From contig NZ_CP107009.1 in NCBI RefSeq assembly GCF_025725665.1, positions 3,224,001-3,288,000 on the forward strand: a stretch of 64,000 nucleotides of DNA, in the 5' to 3' direction. Numbering within the stretch: the first letter of the stretch is position 1; every line of letters begins with the position of its first letter. Position numbers and translations under genes: made by a program. The notes under the pieces were generated by a model. That model ran no database searches. It had not been told where the DNA came from and saw nothing but the letters and a program-made list of their open reading frames with translations. Positions 45,162 through 55,772 of the stretch are shown in pieces. The DNA comes from Halomonas sp. LR3S48. Lineage in GTDB: Bacteria; Pseudomonadota; Gammaproteobacteria; Pseudomonadales; Halomonadaceae.

Positions 45162-45413
45162 TCACGCGTTGCTGTCCGGCTGGGCCGTTGGATCCTGCGG
45201 CGGTAGCCGCACGTTGCGCGAAGGCACCACCGTGGAGATGGCGTGCTTGTAGACCATCTGACTGACGGTGTTGCGCAGCAGGATCACAAACTGATCGAAC
45301 GACTCGATCTGTCCCTGAAGCTTGATGCCGTTGACCAGGAAAATCGAAACCGGAATGCGCTCCTTGCGCAGGATGTTCAGGTATGGGTCTTGAAGGGACT
45401 GCCCTTTGGACAT
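45162..45413 (-). CDS. hfq: Hfq, RNA chaperone
   Basis: An 83-residue Sm-like protein. [48 protein letters not shown] holds Sm1; the Sm2 motif is VYKHAIS. The C-terminal tail is short and ends in QPDSNA, as in Pseudomonas-like Hfq rather than the longer E. coli form. It pairs small RNAs with mRNAs. Own promoter region of 125 bases between it and miaA; GGGAGAGG ribosome site. Confidence 0.97.
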   Translation of the reverse strand: MSKGQSLQDPYLNILRKERIPVSIFLVNGIKLQGQIESFDQFVILLRNTVSQMVYKHAISTVVPSRNVRLPPQDPTAQPDSNA

Positions 45414-45538
45414 GTTACCTCTCCCTAAATCATTCTAATGAGGGGTGGAAGTTGTGTTCTTGGGTTGCCTGTCGATGCGACACGCCACCATGCCGGTTCG
45501 GCCTGGTCTACCCGGCCACTCGAAGCCAACATCTTACG

Positions 45539-46477
45539 CTAAGAGCCCGATTCACGCACGAATTTCAGGACATCGACCAGCGCATCCCGGCTCTGGCTAT
45601 CGACCCAGTGTAGTCCCGGCCAACTGCGCAGCCAGGTCAACTGACGCTTGGCCAATTGCCGGGTCGCCACGATGGTCCGATGGCGCAACTGCTCGAGATT
45701 GCCCTGTCCGTCGAGGTATTCCCAAACCTGACGATAGCCCACGCTCTTCATCGAGGGCAGCCCTGGATGCAGGTCGCCACGTGCTTTAAGCGACTCGACT
45801 TCCGCGATGAAGCCGGCTTCCAGCATGACCTCGAAGCGTGCCGCGATCCGCGTATGCAGGACACTGCGATCGAAGGGCGTGAAACCTATCGACAGCACTT
45901 CCCACGGGAAGGTTTCAGGTTGTTGCTGATGCCACAATTCGGTGAGCGTCGTGCCGCTAGCACGATAGACCTCGAGTGCCCGCATCAGGCGCTGTGGGTC
46001 GTTGGGGTGGATGCGCCGGGAAGACTCGGGGTCGACCCTGGCAAGCTCGGCATGCAGCCCAGACAGGCCGCTGCGCTCGGCCTCTCGCGCCAGCTCGGCG
46101 CGTATCGCCGGATCGGCCGCCGGCAGGTTGGCAACGCCTTCGAGCAGGCGTTTGGCATACATCATGGTGCCGCCCACCAGCAGCGGGATACGCCCGGCTG
46201 CGGTGATTCGTCGCATCTCGCGGCGGGCATCCTCGCGGAAATCCGCCGCCGAGTAGGGATCGGCCGGGTCGCGGATATCGATCAGCCGATGGGGGGCGCT
46301 CGCCAGCTCTTCCGGCGACGGCTTGGCACTGCCGATATCCATGCCGCGGTAGACCATGGCAGAGTCCATGCTGATCAGCTCGCAGTCGAGCCGCTCGTGC
46401 AGGGCGATCGCCAGGTCGGTCTTGCCGGCGGCGGTCGGGCCCATCAGCAGGATGGCGAGAGGGCGTCTTTCACGCAT
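45539..46477 (-). CDS. miaA: MiaA, tRNA dimethylallyltransferase
   Basis: A 312-residue enzyme that adds a dimethylallyl group to A37 of tRNAs reading UNN codons. P-loop [12 protein letters not shown] at 13-24, catalytic D-S-A-M-V-Y region ([19 protein letters not shown]), the R-x-x-DIRDP segment ([16 protein letters not shown]), [17 protein letters not shown] and, near the C terminus, [13 protein letters not shown]. It follows mutL by 16 bases, the usual mutL-miaA-hfq order. Confidence 0.96.
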   Translation of the reverse strand: MRERRPLAILLMGPTAAGKTDLAIALHERLDCELISMDSAMVYRGMDIGSAKPSPEELASAPHRLIDIRDPADPYSAADFREDARREMRRITAAGRIPLLVGGTMMYAKRLLEGVANLPAADPAIRAELAREAERSGLSGLHAELARVDPESSRRIHPNDPQRLMRALEVYRASGTTLTELWHQQQPETFPWEVLSIGFTPFDRSVLHTRIAARFEVMLEAGFIAEVESLKARGDLHPGLPSMKSVGYRQVWEYLDGQGNLEQLRHRTIVATRQLAKRQLTWLRSWPGLHWVDSQSRDALVDVLKFVRESGS

Positions 46478-46493
46478 GTGGGCGAGTGCTTCC

Positions 46494-48425
46494 TTACTGG
46501 CCGCGCAGGAACAGCCGGTCGAGCTGCTTGAGCGACATCTCGGTCCAGGTGGGGCGGCCGTGGTTGCACTGACCGCTACGCTCGGTGCGCTCCATGTCGC
46601 GCAACAGCGCGTTCATCTCGGCCGTGGTCAGGCGTCGGTTGGCGCGTACGCTGCCGTGGCAGGCCATGGTAGCCAGCAGCTCGTTGATCCGGGCTTCGAG
46701 GCGGTCGGAACGACCGTAGCGCTCCAGGTCCCCCAGCATGTCGCGGATCAGCGGCTCGGCATCGGCATCCGCCAGCAGCGCCGGCAGTTGACGCACCAGT
46801 AGCGTCTCGGGACCCGCCACATCGAGCTCCACACCCAAGCGGCTGAAGGCATCGCGTTCGGCTTCGGCGGTGGCCACTTCCGCGTGGCTGGCGGCCATCG
46901 ACACCGGCACCAGCAGCGGCTGAGCCTCGAGCGCTCCTCCGTGCACCTGATCCTTCATGCGCTCGTAGACGATGCGCTCATGGGCGGCGTGCATGTCGAC
47001 GATGATCATGCCCTGCGCCGTCTGCGAGAGGATGTAGATACCGTGCAACTGGGCGATGGCAAAGCCCAATGGCGGTATGCCGCTACCCTCGTCCGCATCG
47101 GGCAGTCGCGGCGACGCGGCCTCTCGCACCGCCGGCGTGGCCACCGGGACGTCCGCATCATCCTCGGACCGCGGCGTGAGCAGTTGTTCTTCATGGTCGG
47201 GATGCAGGGCCCGATAGCCGTCCATGAAGGTGCGCACGCGATCGGCCGTCACTCGTCCTGCCGTATCCGCCGTTTCGTGCAGCCTCATGGGCTGCTGCTG
47301 CCAGCGTCCTGCCGGTTCACGCACCGCTTGCTCACCGCCAGTACTCGCGCTTGCGGAGGCCTCGTCAACGGCACTGGAGCCTTCCGGCTCGTGCACGCCC
47401 GGACGTGCCTCGGCCAGTGCACGATGCAGACTGGAGAAGAGGAAGTCGTGGACCAGGCGGCCATCGCGAAAGCGTACTTCGTGCTTGGTGGGGTGGACGT
47501 TGACGTCCACCACTGCGGGATCGACCTCGAGATAAAGCACGAAGACCGGATGCCGCCCATGGAACAGTACGTCGCGGTAGGCCTGCCGGATAGCGTGCGC
47601 TACCAGCCGGTCGCGTACCACACGCCCGTTGACGAAGAAGTACTGCTGGTCGGCCTGGGCGCGGGAGTGAGTGGGCAGTCCGACCCAGCCCCATAGACGC
47701 AGGCCGCCCGCCTCGAGATCGAGATGCAGGGCGTTGTCGAGGAAGCCCTTGCCCAGCAGCGCGGCGATACGCCGTTCGCGGCGAGCGGCGTCGTCACCCG
47801 CCGGCAACTGATGCACGGTCTTCTGATTGTGGCGCAGCACCCAGGCGATGTCGTAGCGCGACAGTGCCAGGCGGCGGAAGGCTTCCTCAACGTGGCCGTA
47901 CTCGGTCTTCTCGGCGCGCAGGAACTTGCGCCGTGCCGGCGTGTTGAAGAACAGGTCGCGCACCGTCACCGAGGTTCCACGCGGATGCGGTGCCGGGGTG
48001 ACGCGGGGTTCCATCTGGCGCCCCTCGGCCACCACGCGCCAGCCACTGCGTGGGTCGTCGTCGACATTGGCGACGAGCTCGAGACGCGAGACCGAGCTGA
48101 TGGACGCCAACGCCTCGCCGCGAAAACCGAGGCTGGCCACACCCTCGAGATCCTCCAGCGAGGCGATCTTGCTGGTGGCATGGCGCGACAAGGCCAGCGG
48201 CAGGTCATCCTCGGCGATCCCGCTGCCGTCGTCGCGCACGCGGATCAGCCGCGCCCCGCCGGCCTCGAGCTCCACCTCGATGCGAGTGCTACCGGCATCG
48301 ATGGCATTCTCGACCAGTTCCTTGACCACCGACGCCGGGCGCTCCACCACCTCGCCGGCAGCGATCTGGTTGGCCAGCCGGGGATCGAGGACGCGGATGC
48401 GTCGGGTTGCTTCGATTACCGTCAT
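46494..48425 (-). CDS. mutL: MutL, DNA mismatch-repair protein
   Basis: A 643-residue protein. N-terminal GHKL ATPase: [61 protein letters not shown]. An acidic linker (about 330-450) leads to the C-terminal dimerisation domain, which contains [15 protein letters not shown]. That fits the D-x-H-A-x-x-E-x-x-x-x-E endonuclease motif of MutLs from MutH-less bacteria such as Pseudomonas and is absent from E. coli MutL, so this MutL probably nicks DNA itself. Overlaps the amidase gene stop/start by four bases. Confidence 0.95.
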   Translation of the reverse strand: MTVIEATRRIRVLDPRLANQIAAGEVVERPASVVKELVENAIDAGSTRIEVELEAGGARLIRVRDDGSGIAEDDLPLALSRHATSKIASLEDLEGVASLGFRGEALASISSVSRLELVANVDDDPRSGWRVVAEGRQMEPRVTPAPHPRGTSVTVRDLFFNTPARRKFLRAEKTEYGHVEEAFRRLALSRYDIAWVLRHNQKTVHQLPAGDDAARRERRIAALLGKGFLDNALHLDLEAGGLRLWGWVGLPTHSRAQADQQYFFVNGRVVRDRLVAHAIRQAYRDVLFHGRHPVFVLYLEVDPAVVDVNVHPTKHEVRFRDGRLVHDFLFSSLHRALAEARPGVHEPEGSSAVDEASASASTGGEQAVREPAGRWQQQPMRLHETADTAGRVTADRVRTFMDGYRALHPDHEEQLLTPRSEDDADVPVATPAVREAASPRLPDADEGSGIPPLGFAIAQLHGIYILSQTAQGMIIVDMHAAHERIVYERMKDQVHGGALEAQPLLVPVSMAASHAEVATAEAERDAFSRLGVELDVAGPETLLVRQLPALLADADAEPLIRDMLGDLERYGRSDRLEARINELLATMACHGSVRANRRLTTAEMNALLRDMERTERSGQCNHGRPTWTEMSLKQLDRLFLRGQ

Positions 48426-49915
48426 GAGCGGGGAATCCGTAGTACCTGTCCGACGCGGATCACGTCGCCATTGAGTTCGTTGGCCTGCTTGAGCTGCGCC
48501 ACCGGTACGCCGTGGCGTGCCGCGATCTGCGACAGGGTATCGCCCGGCTGAATGCGGTACTCGTTACCAGAGGGAGTGCGCTGGTTGTCACGCTGCCAGG
48601 CCAAGAGACTCGCCGGCGGCGGATTGCTGCGAAAATGCGCCTGCAGCCCGGAGAAGATCGACTCGGCCATGCGCTGCTGGTGGCCCGAGTCACGCAGACG
48701 ACGCTCCTCGTCGGGGTTGGAGATGAAGCCCGTCTCGATCAACAGCGAGGGGATGTCGGGCGACTTCAAGACCATGAAGCCGGCCTGCTCGACCCGCGAT
48801 TTGTGCAGGCGATTGACGCGCCCCAACTGGTCGAGCACCTGCCCCCCGATGGCCAGGGAATCGTTGAGGGTGGCGGTCATGGTCAGGTCGAGCAGCACGC
48901 CGCGCAGCACCTCGTCCTTGTCGTTGAGCGAAAGATTGCCGTCCACGCCACCGATCAGGTCGGCCTGGTTCTCGCTGGCCGCCAGCCACTGGGCGGTCTC
49001 CGAGGTGGCACCCCGCTGGGACAGTGCATAGACGGAACTGCCGTTGGGCCGCGGGCTGTTGAAGGCGTCGGCATGGATCGAAACGAAGAAGTCGGCCTTC
49101 TGCTCACGGGCGATGCGGGTGCGCTGGCGCAGCCCGACATAGTAGTCGCCGTCGCGAATCATCACCGCGCGGAAGCCTTCGGTATCGTCGACCAGGCGCT
49201 GCAGACGACGGCTGATCTCCATTACCACGTCCTTTTCACGCGTTCCGCTGGGCCCGATGGCCCCCGGGTCCTCGCCGCCATGACCGGCGTCGATGGCGAT
49301 GATGATGTCACGCCGGGGATGCGGTGCCGCCGGCTGCTGAGCCACGACCTCGGGGTCGACTCGTGGCGCCTCGCCGGCTGTCTCGCTGGAACCGCTCCTG
49401 TGACGGTTGGCGGCGATCTCCTGCTCGCGAATCATCGCCTCGATGGGATCGATAGGGTTTTGAACCGCGCTCTCGCCGGGATACTCCATGTCGACCACCA
49501 GGCGATGACCGTACTGCTCGTTGGGCGGTAGCGTGAAGTGGCGCGGCTCCACTTCGCGCGAGAGTTCCAGCACCACCCGCAGGCCGCCGCCGTCGCGAAC
49601 CCCGCTGCGCACCGCCGTGATGGCGCTCCCCTCAAGCTCCAGGCTCGCCAGGTCGGTGTCGAGGCCGCTCTGGTCGAGGTCGATCACCAGCCGCCGCGGG
49701 TTGTCCAGGGTGAAGATGTCGGCCTCGGCATGGTCGGAGAGATCGAACACCAACCGTGCATGGTCCGGCGCCGCCCACAGGCGGATATTATCGACTTGAG
49801 CCGCCCCCACTGGAGCGTCGGGCAACAGGGTCAGGCACAGTATCGCCAGCAGACCGATGCCGGCCATCCCCGGCCAGTCATGGAGGCGTGCGATCGAGGA
49901 TCGAATATGGCTCAC
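48422..49915 (-). CDS. amiB: AmiB/AmiC-type N-acetylmuramoyl-L-alanine amidase with AMIN and LysM domains
   Basis: A 497-residue periplasmic enzyme with N-terminal signal (about 1-39, ends VGAAQ). An AMIN domain at about 41-150 targets it to the division site; an Amidase_3 catalytic domain at about 198-420 has [44 protein letters not shown] and [14 protein letters not shown], giving the zinc His/Glu/His set and catalytic Glu. A single LysM at the C terminus ([29 protein letters not shown]) matches AmiB layout; AmiC lacks it. It cleaves the peptide from MurNAc during cell separation. Confidence 0.93.
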   Translation of the reverse strand: MSHIRSSIARLHDWPGMAGIGLLAILCLTLLPDAPVGAAQVDNIRLWAAPDHARLVFDLSDHAEADIFTLDNPRRLVIDLDQSGLDTDLASLELEGSAITAVRSGVRDGGGLRVVLELSREVEPRHFTLPPNEQYGHRLVVDMEYPGESAVQNPIDPIEAMIREQEIAANRHRSGSSETAGEAPRVDPEVVAQQPAAPHPRRDIIIAIDAGHGGEDPGAIGPSGTREKDVVMEISRRLQRLVDDTEGFRAVMIRDGDYYVGLRQRTRIAREQKADFFVSIHADAFNSPRPNGSSVYALSQRGATSETAQWLAASENQADLIGGVDGNLSLNDKDEVLRGVLLDLTMTATLNDSLAIGGQVLDQLGRVNRLHKSRVEQAGFMVLKSPDIPSLLIETGFISNPDEERRLRDSGHQQRMAESIFSGLQAHFRSNPPPASLLAWQRDNQRTPSGNEYRIQPGDTLSQIAARHGVPVAQLKQANELNGDVIRVGQVLRIPRS

Positions 49916-50415
49916 GGTGTTTCGCGTTCCCGGTCAATGATCATGTCGGCAAGGGCGGTATCCCGCCCCAGGGCAGCCACGACCTCCCGGCCATGGGCCG
50001 AAGGAGCCTCGAGCGTGGCCAGGCGCCCGCTTCCGTTCAGGCGCAGGGTGACGAACAGGTCGGGAGGCGGCAGCCAACCGGCGCCGCGGCTGGGCCACTC
50101 GACGATACACAGGGCATCATCGGCAAACAGGTCGCGCCCACCGATGAACTCCAGTTCCTCGGGGTCGCCCAGGCGGTAGAGGTCGAAGTGGTAGACCCGC
50201 CCACCTTCCAGGTCGTAGGGCTCGACCAGCGTGTAGGTCGGGCTCTTGACCGCTCCGGCATGACCATGGCCGCGCAGGATGCCACGGGTGAGCGTGGTCT
50301 TGCCCGCGCCCAGCTCGCCCTCGAGATAGATGCGTCCACGCGCCCTCAGGGCCTTGCCCAGGCACTGCCCGAAGACGACCTGACGGTCTTCGTCATCGAG
50401 TCTTATGCGCATCAT
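49912..50415 (-). CDS. tsaE: TsaE, tRNA threonylcarbamoyladenosine biosynthesis ATPase
   Basis: A 167-residue P-loop protein: GRIYLEGELGAGKTTLTRGILRG (Walker A), KSPTYTLVEPYD, VYHFDLYRL and IVEWPSRG. It acts with TsaB and TsaD to make t6A37. Two adjacent ATGs at 50415 and 50412 are possible starts; I use the first because GGGGGCC precedes it. The longer frame to 50793 lies inside nnr and is rejected. It overlaps nnr by 23 bases and the amidase by four. Confidence 0.94.
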   Translation of the reverse strand: MMRIRLDDEDRQVVFGQCLGKALRARGRIYLEGELGAGKTTLTRGILRGHGHAGAVKSPTYTLVEPYDLEGGRVYHFDLYRLGDPEELEFIGGRDLFADDALCIVEWPSRGAGWLPPPDLFVTLRLNGSGRLATLEAPSAHGREVVAALGRDTALADMIIDRERETP

Positions 50416-51955
50416 GGCCCCCTGCAAGCGAATGGAACCCCGGCTCGAACCCAGGGTTGACGATAACTCGGGCATAGGATGCCAGATCGGCAGCCAGCAG
50501 ACCACGCTCCCCCGCGTCGCGTACGGCCATGTCGGCTGCCAGGGAATGAACCATGACGCCGAGCCTTGCCGCCACTTCCAGCGCCAGACCCTGGGCCAGC
50601 AGTGCCCCAAGAATACCGCTGAGAACGTCTCCCATCCCTCCCGAGGCCATGCCCGGGTTGCCATAAGGACACACCGCCATGCCATCGGGGCACGCCACCA
50701 GGCTGCCGGCCCCCTTGAGTACGACCACCCCGCCATAGCGCTGTTGCAGTTCGCGCGCCGCAGCGGGCCGGTCGGCTTCCACCTCAGCCGCACTGCAGCC
50801 CAGCAAACGGCCTGCCTCTCCCGGATGTGGCGTCAGGATCCAGTCGTCCCGGCGCTGGCCGCTGAAATGAGAGGCCAGCAGGTTGAGGCCATCGGCATCG
50901 ATTACCATCGGCTTCGACTCTCCCAGCGCTGCCTGCAACATGCCCTGCCCCCAAGCGCCCTGCCCCAGCCCGGGCCCCACTACCAGCACGTCGGCCCTGC
51001 CGGGCAGCTCACCGAGTTCGGCGGCACCGCGCATGCCATGCACCATCACTTCGGGGCGGTAGGTCAGGCTGGCCGTGACATGCTCGGGTGCCGTGGCCAG
51101 GCTGATCTTGCCGGCACCCAGGCGCGCCGCCGCCTCGCTGGCGAGCAGTGCCGCACCGCCGAAGCCCGGCGCACCGCCCAGCACCAACACATGGCCCATG
51201 GCGCCCTTGTGGGCGTCTCGCATCCGCGGCGGCAACCATACTTTCAACAGCTCCTGATCCAGCAGGTCCGCGGCTGGCGTCAGGTCGGCATGGCTGCGCG
51301 CATCGACACCCAGGGCACGGAAGTGGACTTCTCCGGCCAGCGCCGGGGCACGCCCGGTGTGCAGGCCGATCTTGTCGCCGATGAAAGTGACCGTGCGCGT
51401 GGCACGTACCGCCATACCAAGCTCGGCCCCGGTATCGGCGGCAAGCCCGGAAGGTATGTCGATGGCCAGCACCGGCAGTCCACTGGCATTGACCGCCTCG
51501 ATGGCATCGCGAAATTCACCCCGCGCCTCACCGGTGAGACCGGTACCCAGCAGGGCATCGACGACCACCTCACCGGAAAAGTCGATCCCCTTGCGCCACG
51601 GATCGAGGCCGACACCCGCCGCGGTCGCCATCTCGGCAGCTCGCGCCGCGTCACCCTCGAGTGCCGACATCGACTTGAGCGTGATGCGCTGAACCTCGAC
51701 CCCGGCGACTGACGCCAGCGCCGCGAGCACGTGGCCATCGCCGCCATTGTTGCCACCGCCGCACAGCACCGTGATTCGCTTGACGCCGGGCCAGCGCGCC
51801 TTGAGGCTCTGCCAAGCCGCCGTGGCCGCCCGCTGCATCAGGGCAAAGCCTTCGACCCCGGTGGCAATGGTGCGGCGATCGAGTTCGCGCACCTGCTCGG
51901 CCCGATAGAGCGGACGCAGCACGACCTGTGGTTCGTCGGAACGATTCCCGGACAT
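50393..51955 (-). CDS. nnr: Bifunctional NAD(P)H-hydrate epimerase / ADP-dependent dehydratase
   Basis: A 520-residue fused repair enzyme (YjeF). N-terminal epimerase (NnrE), about residues 15-215: ITVLCGGGNNGGDGHVLAA, VVVDALLGTGLTGEARGEF, VLAIDIPSGLAADTG. C-terminal dehydratase (NnrD), about 230-510: GHVLVLGGAPGFGGAALLASEAAARLGAGKISLAT, LVVGPGLGQG, LTPHPGEAGRLLG, VVLKGAGSLVA, GNPGMASGGMGDVLSG. It restores hydrated NADH and NADPH. Start MSGNRSD at 51955 follows AGGGGAG. Divergent from queG. Confidence 0.95.
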   Translation of the reverse strand: MSGNRSDEPQVVLRPLYRAEQVRELDRRTIATGVEGFALMQRAATAAWQSLKARWPGVKRITVLCGGGNNGGDGHVLAALASVAGVEVQRITLKSMSALEGDAARAAEMATAAGVGLDPWRKGIDFSGEVVVDALLGTGLTGEARGEFRDAIEAVNASGLPVLAIDIPSGLAADTGAELGMAVRATRTVTFIGDKIGLHTGRAPALAGEVHFRALGVDARSHADLTPAADLLDQELLKVWLPPRMRDAHKGAMGHVLVLGGAPGFGGAALLASEAAARLGAGKISLATAPEHVTASLTYRPEVMVHGMRGAAELGELPGRADVLVVGPGLGQGAWGQGMLQAALGESKPMVIDADGLNLLASHFSGQRRDDWILTPHPGEAGRLLGCSAAEVEADRPAAARELQQRYGGVVVLKGAGSLVACPDGMAVCPYGNPGMASGGMGDVLSGILGALLAQGLALEVAARLGVMVHSLAADMAVRDAGERGLLAADLASYARVIVNPGFEPGFHSLAGGHDAHKTR

Positions 51956-52057
51956 CCGGTGTCTCCCCTGCCAGCATTGCTTTATCATTGGGAGTGTAAG
52001 CGCCGTGGCGCGCTCGCCAATCCCCCCGCTGTGTATTTACCCGGTTTTTTCTCGATC

Positions 52058-53161
52058 ATGACCCACCTCGCGACCCTGGACGACAATGCGCTGGCCGAGC
52101 TGGCCACGGCCATCAAGACCTGGGGCCGTGAGCTTGGCTTTCAGCAGGTGGGCATCGCCGACGTCGACCTGGCCGAAGACGAGCGCCACCTGCAGCGTTG
52201 GCTCGACGCCGAGTACCACGGCGAAATGGGCTTCATGGCCAAGCACGGCACCAAGCGCACTCGGCCGGAAGAGCTCATTCCCGGCACGCTGCGTGTCGTC
52301 AGCGTACGCCTGGACTACCTGCCCGCCGAGGTGGAGAGCGCCAAGGTGCTGGGCCAGCCTGATATCGCTTATGTCTCGCGCTACGCCGTGGGTCGTGACT
52401 ACCACAAGCTGATGCGCAAGCGCCTGGCCACCCTGGCCCAGTGGATCGAGGAGAAGGTTGGTCCCTTCGGCTATCGCGCCTTCGTCGACTCGGCACCGGT
52501 CATGGAGCGCGCGCTGGCGCGCAAGGCCGGGCTCGGCTGGGTGGGCAAGAATGCCATGCTGCTCAACCCCCGAGCGGGCTCACTGTTCTTTCTCGGCGAA
52601 CTCTACGTCGACCTGCCGCTGCCCGTCGATCCCCCGTTCGAGGGCGAACACTGCGGCAGTTGCAGCGCCTGTCGCACGGCCTGCCCCACCGACGCCATCG
52701 TCGAAGACAAGGTGGTCGACGCCCGAGCCTGCATCTCCTACCTCACCATCGAGCTGTTCGGCAGCATCCCCGAGCGCTTCCGCGAGGCCATGGGCAACCG
52801 CGTGTTCGGCTGCGACGACTGCCAACTGGTCTGCCCCTTCACCCGCTTTGCCCGCGCCACGAAGGAGGACGACTTCGCCCCGCGCCACGACCTCGACCGC
52901 GCCAGCCTGGTGTCGCTGTTCGGCTGGGGCGAGGAAGAGTTCCTCGACAAGACCGCCGGCAGCCCGATACGGCGCATCGGCTACGAACGCTGGCTGCGCA
53001 ACCTGGCGGTGGGCCTGGGCAACGCCCCCTGGAGCGAGGCCGTAGAAGCCGCCTTGCGCGCCCGCCTCGCCTTTCCCTCCGACCTGGTGCGTGAGCACGT
53101 GCGCTGGGCGCTCGGGCGGCAGCGGGAGAAGCGTGACAGGCTGATCGCCAGCCAAGCCTAG
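52058..53161 (+). CDS. queG: QueG, epoxyqueuosine reductase
   Basis: A 367-residue cobalamin- and iron-sulfur-dependent enzyme for the last step of queuosine tRNA modification. Conserved SRYAVGRDYHKLMRKRL, VDSAPVMERALARKAGLGWVGKN, and two [4Fe-4S] sets: CGSCSACRTACPTDAI and GCDDCQLVCPF. A C-terminal HEAT-like segment (EAALRARLAFPSDLVREHVRWAL) follows. Start is the ATG at 52058; upstream sequence belongs to the nnr antisense. It ends four bases before the convergent orn stop. Confidence 0.95.
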   Translation: MTHLATLDDNALAELATAIKTWGRELGFQQVGIADVDLAEDERHLQRWLDAEYHGEMGFMAKHGTKRTRPEELIPGTLRVVSVRLDYLPAEVESAKVLGQPDIAYVSRYAVGRDYHKLMRKRLATLAQWIEEKVGPFGYRAFVDSAPVMERALARKAGLGWVGKNAMLLNPRAGSLFFLGELYVDLPLPVDPPFEGEHCGSCSACRTACPTDAIVEDKVVDARACISYLTIELFGSIPERFREAMGNRVFGCDDCQLVCPFTRFARATKEDDFAPRHDLDRASLVSLFGWGEEEFLDKTAGSPIRRIGYERWLRNLAVGLGNAPWSEAVEAALRARLAFPSDLVREHVRWALGRQREKRDRLIASQA

Positions 53162-53165
53162 CTTC

Positions 53166-53750
53166 TCACTCCTCCTCGTCGCGCTCGCTGCCCGCCAGCC
53201 GCAGGAAGGTATTGCGATAGTGGGCCAGTTCGGACAGCGACTCGCGAATGTCATCCAGCGCCTGGTGGGTATTGCGCTTGCTGAAGCCGGCCAGCGCGCC
53301 CGGGTTCCAGCGCTTGGCCAGCTCCTTCAGGGTCGAGACGTCCAGGTTGCGATAGTGGAAAAAGGCCAGCAGCTCGGGCATCTCGCGTTCGAGGAAGCGA
53401 CGGTCCTGGTGCACGCTGTTGCCGCACATGGGTGAGGTCCCGGGCATCACGTAAGTCTTCAGGAACTCGAGAGTCTGCCGCTCGGCCTCGTCGGTAACGG
53501 TGCGGCTCTGCTTGACCCGCTCGACCAGGCCCGACTCGCCATGGGTCTTCTGGTTCCAGTCGTCCATGGCCGCAAGCAGTTCGTCGGGCTGGTGCACTGC
53601 TATCACCGGGCCTTCGGCGATGAGGTTGAGATCGTTGTCGGTGATCAGGGTGGCCACTTCGATGATGCGCTCGCGCTCGGGTTCGAGCCCGGTCATCTCG
53701 AGGTCGATCCACACCAGCAGGTCGTCGCGCGGCGCGGGGGTATTCGGCAT
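53166..53750 (-). CDS. orn: Orn, oligoribonuclease
   Basis: A 194-residue DEDDh 3'-5' exonuclease that finishes RNA decay by cleaving dinucleotides, including pGpG from c-di-GMP breakdown. Motifs: [25 protein letters not shown] (Exo I Asp-Glu), [20 protein letters not shown] (Exo II) and [19 protein letters not shown] (Exo III, His-x4-Asp). Length canonical. Divergent from rsgA, with symmetric -10-like boxes between. Confidence 0.97.
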   Translation of the reverse strand: MPNTPAPRDDLLVWIDLEMTGLEPERERIIEVATLITDNDLNLIAEGPVIAVHQPDELLAAMDDWNQKTHGESGLVERVKQSRTVTDEAERQTLEFLKTYVMPGTSPMCGNSVHQDRRFLEREMPELLAFFHYRNLDVSTLKELAKRWNPGALAGFSKRNTHQALDDIRESLSELAHYRNTFLRLAGSERDEEE

Positions 53751-53800
53751 GGGACAGCTCCAGGTTGAGGGCGCAGCAGGACAGGCCGGGCCACGCTGGG

Positions 53801-53818
53801 TACAATGCCGCTATTGTA
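53801..53818. promoter_or_regulatory. Symmetric -10-like boxes between orn and rsgA
   Basis: TACAAT (53801-53806), six bases, ATTGTA (53813-53818): an 18-bp perfect inverted repeat in which each strand reads TACAAT, a good -10. A partial -35 (AGGACA, 53778-53783) lies 17 bases before the plus-strand box; none was found for the minus strand. Confidence 0.45.
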
Positions 53819-53835
53819 ACGATCTTCGGGCGCCC

Positions 53836-54870
53836 ATGAGCAAACGCAAGCTAAGTCGCCAGCAACGCTGGCGGATCGAGAAGATACAGGCCGAGCGGTC
53901 TCGGCGCGCCGAGCAGCGCGACGCCCAGGATTCTCAGAAGCTCGCCGCCGGCGAATACGGCCCCGAGCGGCCCGGGCGCGTCATTGCCCACTACGGGCGC
54001 ACTCTCGATGTGCAAGGCGACGCCGACGAAGCGACCGTACGCTGCCACTTGCGCGCCAATCTCGAAGGGCTGGTGACAGGCGACCGGGTCATCTGGCGTG
54101 CCACCTACGACGACGAAGGCAACGCCGTGGAAGGCGTCGTCGTGGCCCGCAGCGAGCGCCAGAACGTGCTCGAGCGCCCCGACCCCCGCGGCCAGCTCAA
54201 GCCGGTGGCGGCCAACATCGATCAGATCCTCATCGTCTTCGCCGTGGAACCCGCCCCGCACCCCAACCTGATCGACCGCTACCTGGTGGCCGCCGAGGCC
54301 ACCGGCATCGCTCCGGTGCTGGTGCTCAACAAGATCGACCTGCTGCCCGCGGACGGCGGCGAACTGCGCGCGCTACTGGCCCGCTACGAAGCGCTGGGGT
54401 ATCCGGTGGTAACGACGACCACCGCCCGCGACGATGGGCTCGATGCATTGCTGGAACGGCTGAGCGGGCGCACCTCGGTATTCGTCGGCCAGAGCGGCGT
54501 GGGCAAGTCTTCACTGATCGATCGCCTGCTGCCCGATGAGTCGCTGCGCATCGGCGACCTGTCGAAGGATTCACGCAAGGGCACCCATACCACCACCACG
54601 GCGCGCCTCTACCGCTTGCCTACGGCCGACGATGCCGAACTGATCGACTCACCGGGGATCCGCGAATTCGGCCTGGTACACCTGGACGAGCAGCAGGTCG
54701 CCGAGGGGTTCATCGAGTTTCACGACTTTCTCGGCCGCTGCCGTTTCCGCGACTGCAGCCACCGACAGGAGCCGGGCTGCGCCCTGCTCGAGGCCGTGGA
54801 ACGCGGCGACATTCATCCCGCACGTTTTGCCAGCTATCGACATATCGTCGATAGTCTCAGCGAGACCTGA
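53836..54870 (+). CDS. rsgA: RsgA, small-subunit ribosome-maturation GTPase
   Basis: A 344-residue circularly permuted GTPase. A basic N terminus (MSKRKLSRQQRWRIEKIQAERSRR) and an OB-fold are followed by permuted G motifs: G4 LNKIDLL, then G1 GQSGVGKSSLIDRLL, G2 KGTHTTTTARLY, G3 DSPGIREFGL, and a zinc knuckle near the end (RCRFRDCSHRQEPGC). It checks late 30S assembly. The frame from 53500 is trimmed to the ATG at 53836. Confidence 0.96.
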   Translation: MSKRKLSRQQRWRIEKIQAERSRRAEQRDAQDSQKLAAGEYGPERPGRVIAHYGRTLDVQGDADEATVRCHLRANLEGLVTGDRVIWRATYDDEGNAVEGVVVARSERQNVLERPDPRGQLKPVAANIDQILIVFAVEPAPHPNLIDRYLVAAEATGIAPVLVLNKIDLLPADGGELRALLARYEALGYPVVTTTTARDDGLDALLERLSGRTSVFVGQSGVGKSSLIDRLLPDESLRIGDLSKDSRKGTHTTTTARLYRLPTADDAELIDSPGIREFGLVHLDEQQVAEGFIEFHDFLGRCRFRDCSHRQEPGCALLEAVERGDIHPARFASYRHIVDSLSET

Positions 54871-54912
54871 TCAAGCTCGCATCGCGACGACATTGAGGAT
54901 AAGGAGAGCGCC

Positions 54913-55743
54913 ATGAGTTCCGAAGAGAACCTGCTACCGCTGATCGTCGAACCCGAGCAGCTCGCCAAGCATCTGGACGATACCCAGTTGTTGATTGTCG
55001 ACGTGCCGCTCAAGGCGGAGAGTTACACGGAGGGGCACGTCCCCGGCGCCGTATTCCTCGACTTCCGCCGCCTGACGCGTAGCGAAGGCGACGTACCCAA
55101 CGAGGTGCCGAGCATAGAGGCATTGTCGCAGCTGTTCTCGTCTCTCGGACTGACCCGCGACACCCATGTGGTGGCCTACGACGACGAGGGCGGCGGCTGG
55201 GCCGGGCGCCTGCTGTGGACGCTGGAGCTGATCGGCCATACCCGCTACTCCTACCTCAACGGCGGCATCCACGCTTGGCGACAGGCCGGCCAACCCGTCT
55301 CCACCGAGACCCGCACTCCCTCTCCCAGCGAGTACGAGGCCGAGATTCTGCACCCGGAGGTCGCCATCGACCGCCTCGAGCTGCAGGAGCGCCTCGGCGA
55401 GAAGGGCTTCGCCATCTGGGACGCCCGTTCGCCGGAAGAGTACCGTGGCGAGAAGGGCGACAATCGCCAGCTCGGCCATATTCCCGGCGCGGTCAACATG
55501 GAGTGGACCGAGGCCATGGACAAGGAGCGTGCTCTGCGCATTCGCGACTACGCCGAGCTGATCACCGAACTCGAGGCGCTGGGGCTCACGCCGGACATGG
55601 AAGTGGTCACCCACTGCCAGAGCCACCACCGCAGCGGCTTCACCTGGCTGGTGGGCAAGGCGCTGGGTTTCGAGAAGATGCGCGGCTACGCCGGCTCCTG
55701 GAAGGAGTGGGGCAACCGCGACGATACGCCGATAGAAAAGTAA
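54913..55743 (+). CDS. rhdA: Two-domain thiosulfate sulfurtransferase (RhdA-like rhodanese)
   Basis: A 276-residue tandem rhodanese. The N-terminal domain is inactive ([14 protein letters not shown] at the loop position, no Cys). The C-terminal domain has the active loop CQSHHRSG with Cys235; the Azotobacter/Pseudomonas RhdA loop is CQTHHRS, so this is RhdA rather than the mercaptopyruvate enzyme, whose loop is CG[S/T]GVTA. Transfers sulfane sulfur, for example from thiosulfate to cyanide or thiols. Adjacent to psd, as in Pseudomonas. AAGGAGAG ribosome site. Confidence 0.9.
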   Translation: MSSEENLLPLIVEPEQLAKHLDDTQLLIVDVPLKAESYTEGHVPGAVFLDFRRLTRSEGDVPNEVPSIEALSQLFSSLGLTRDTHVVAYDDEGGGWAGRLLWTLELIGHTRYSYLNGGIHAWRQAGQPVSTETRTPSPSEYEAEILHPEVAIDRLELQERLGEKGFAIWDARSPEEYRGEKGDNRQLGHIPGAVNMEWTEAMDKERALRIRDYAELITELEALGLTPDMEVVTHCQSHHRSGFTWLVGKALGFEKMRGYAGSWKEWGNRDDTPIEK

Positions 55744-55772
55744 ACGCCTTTCATTGCCAGGAATTTCAAATC

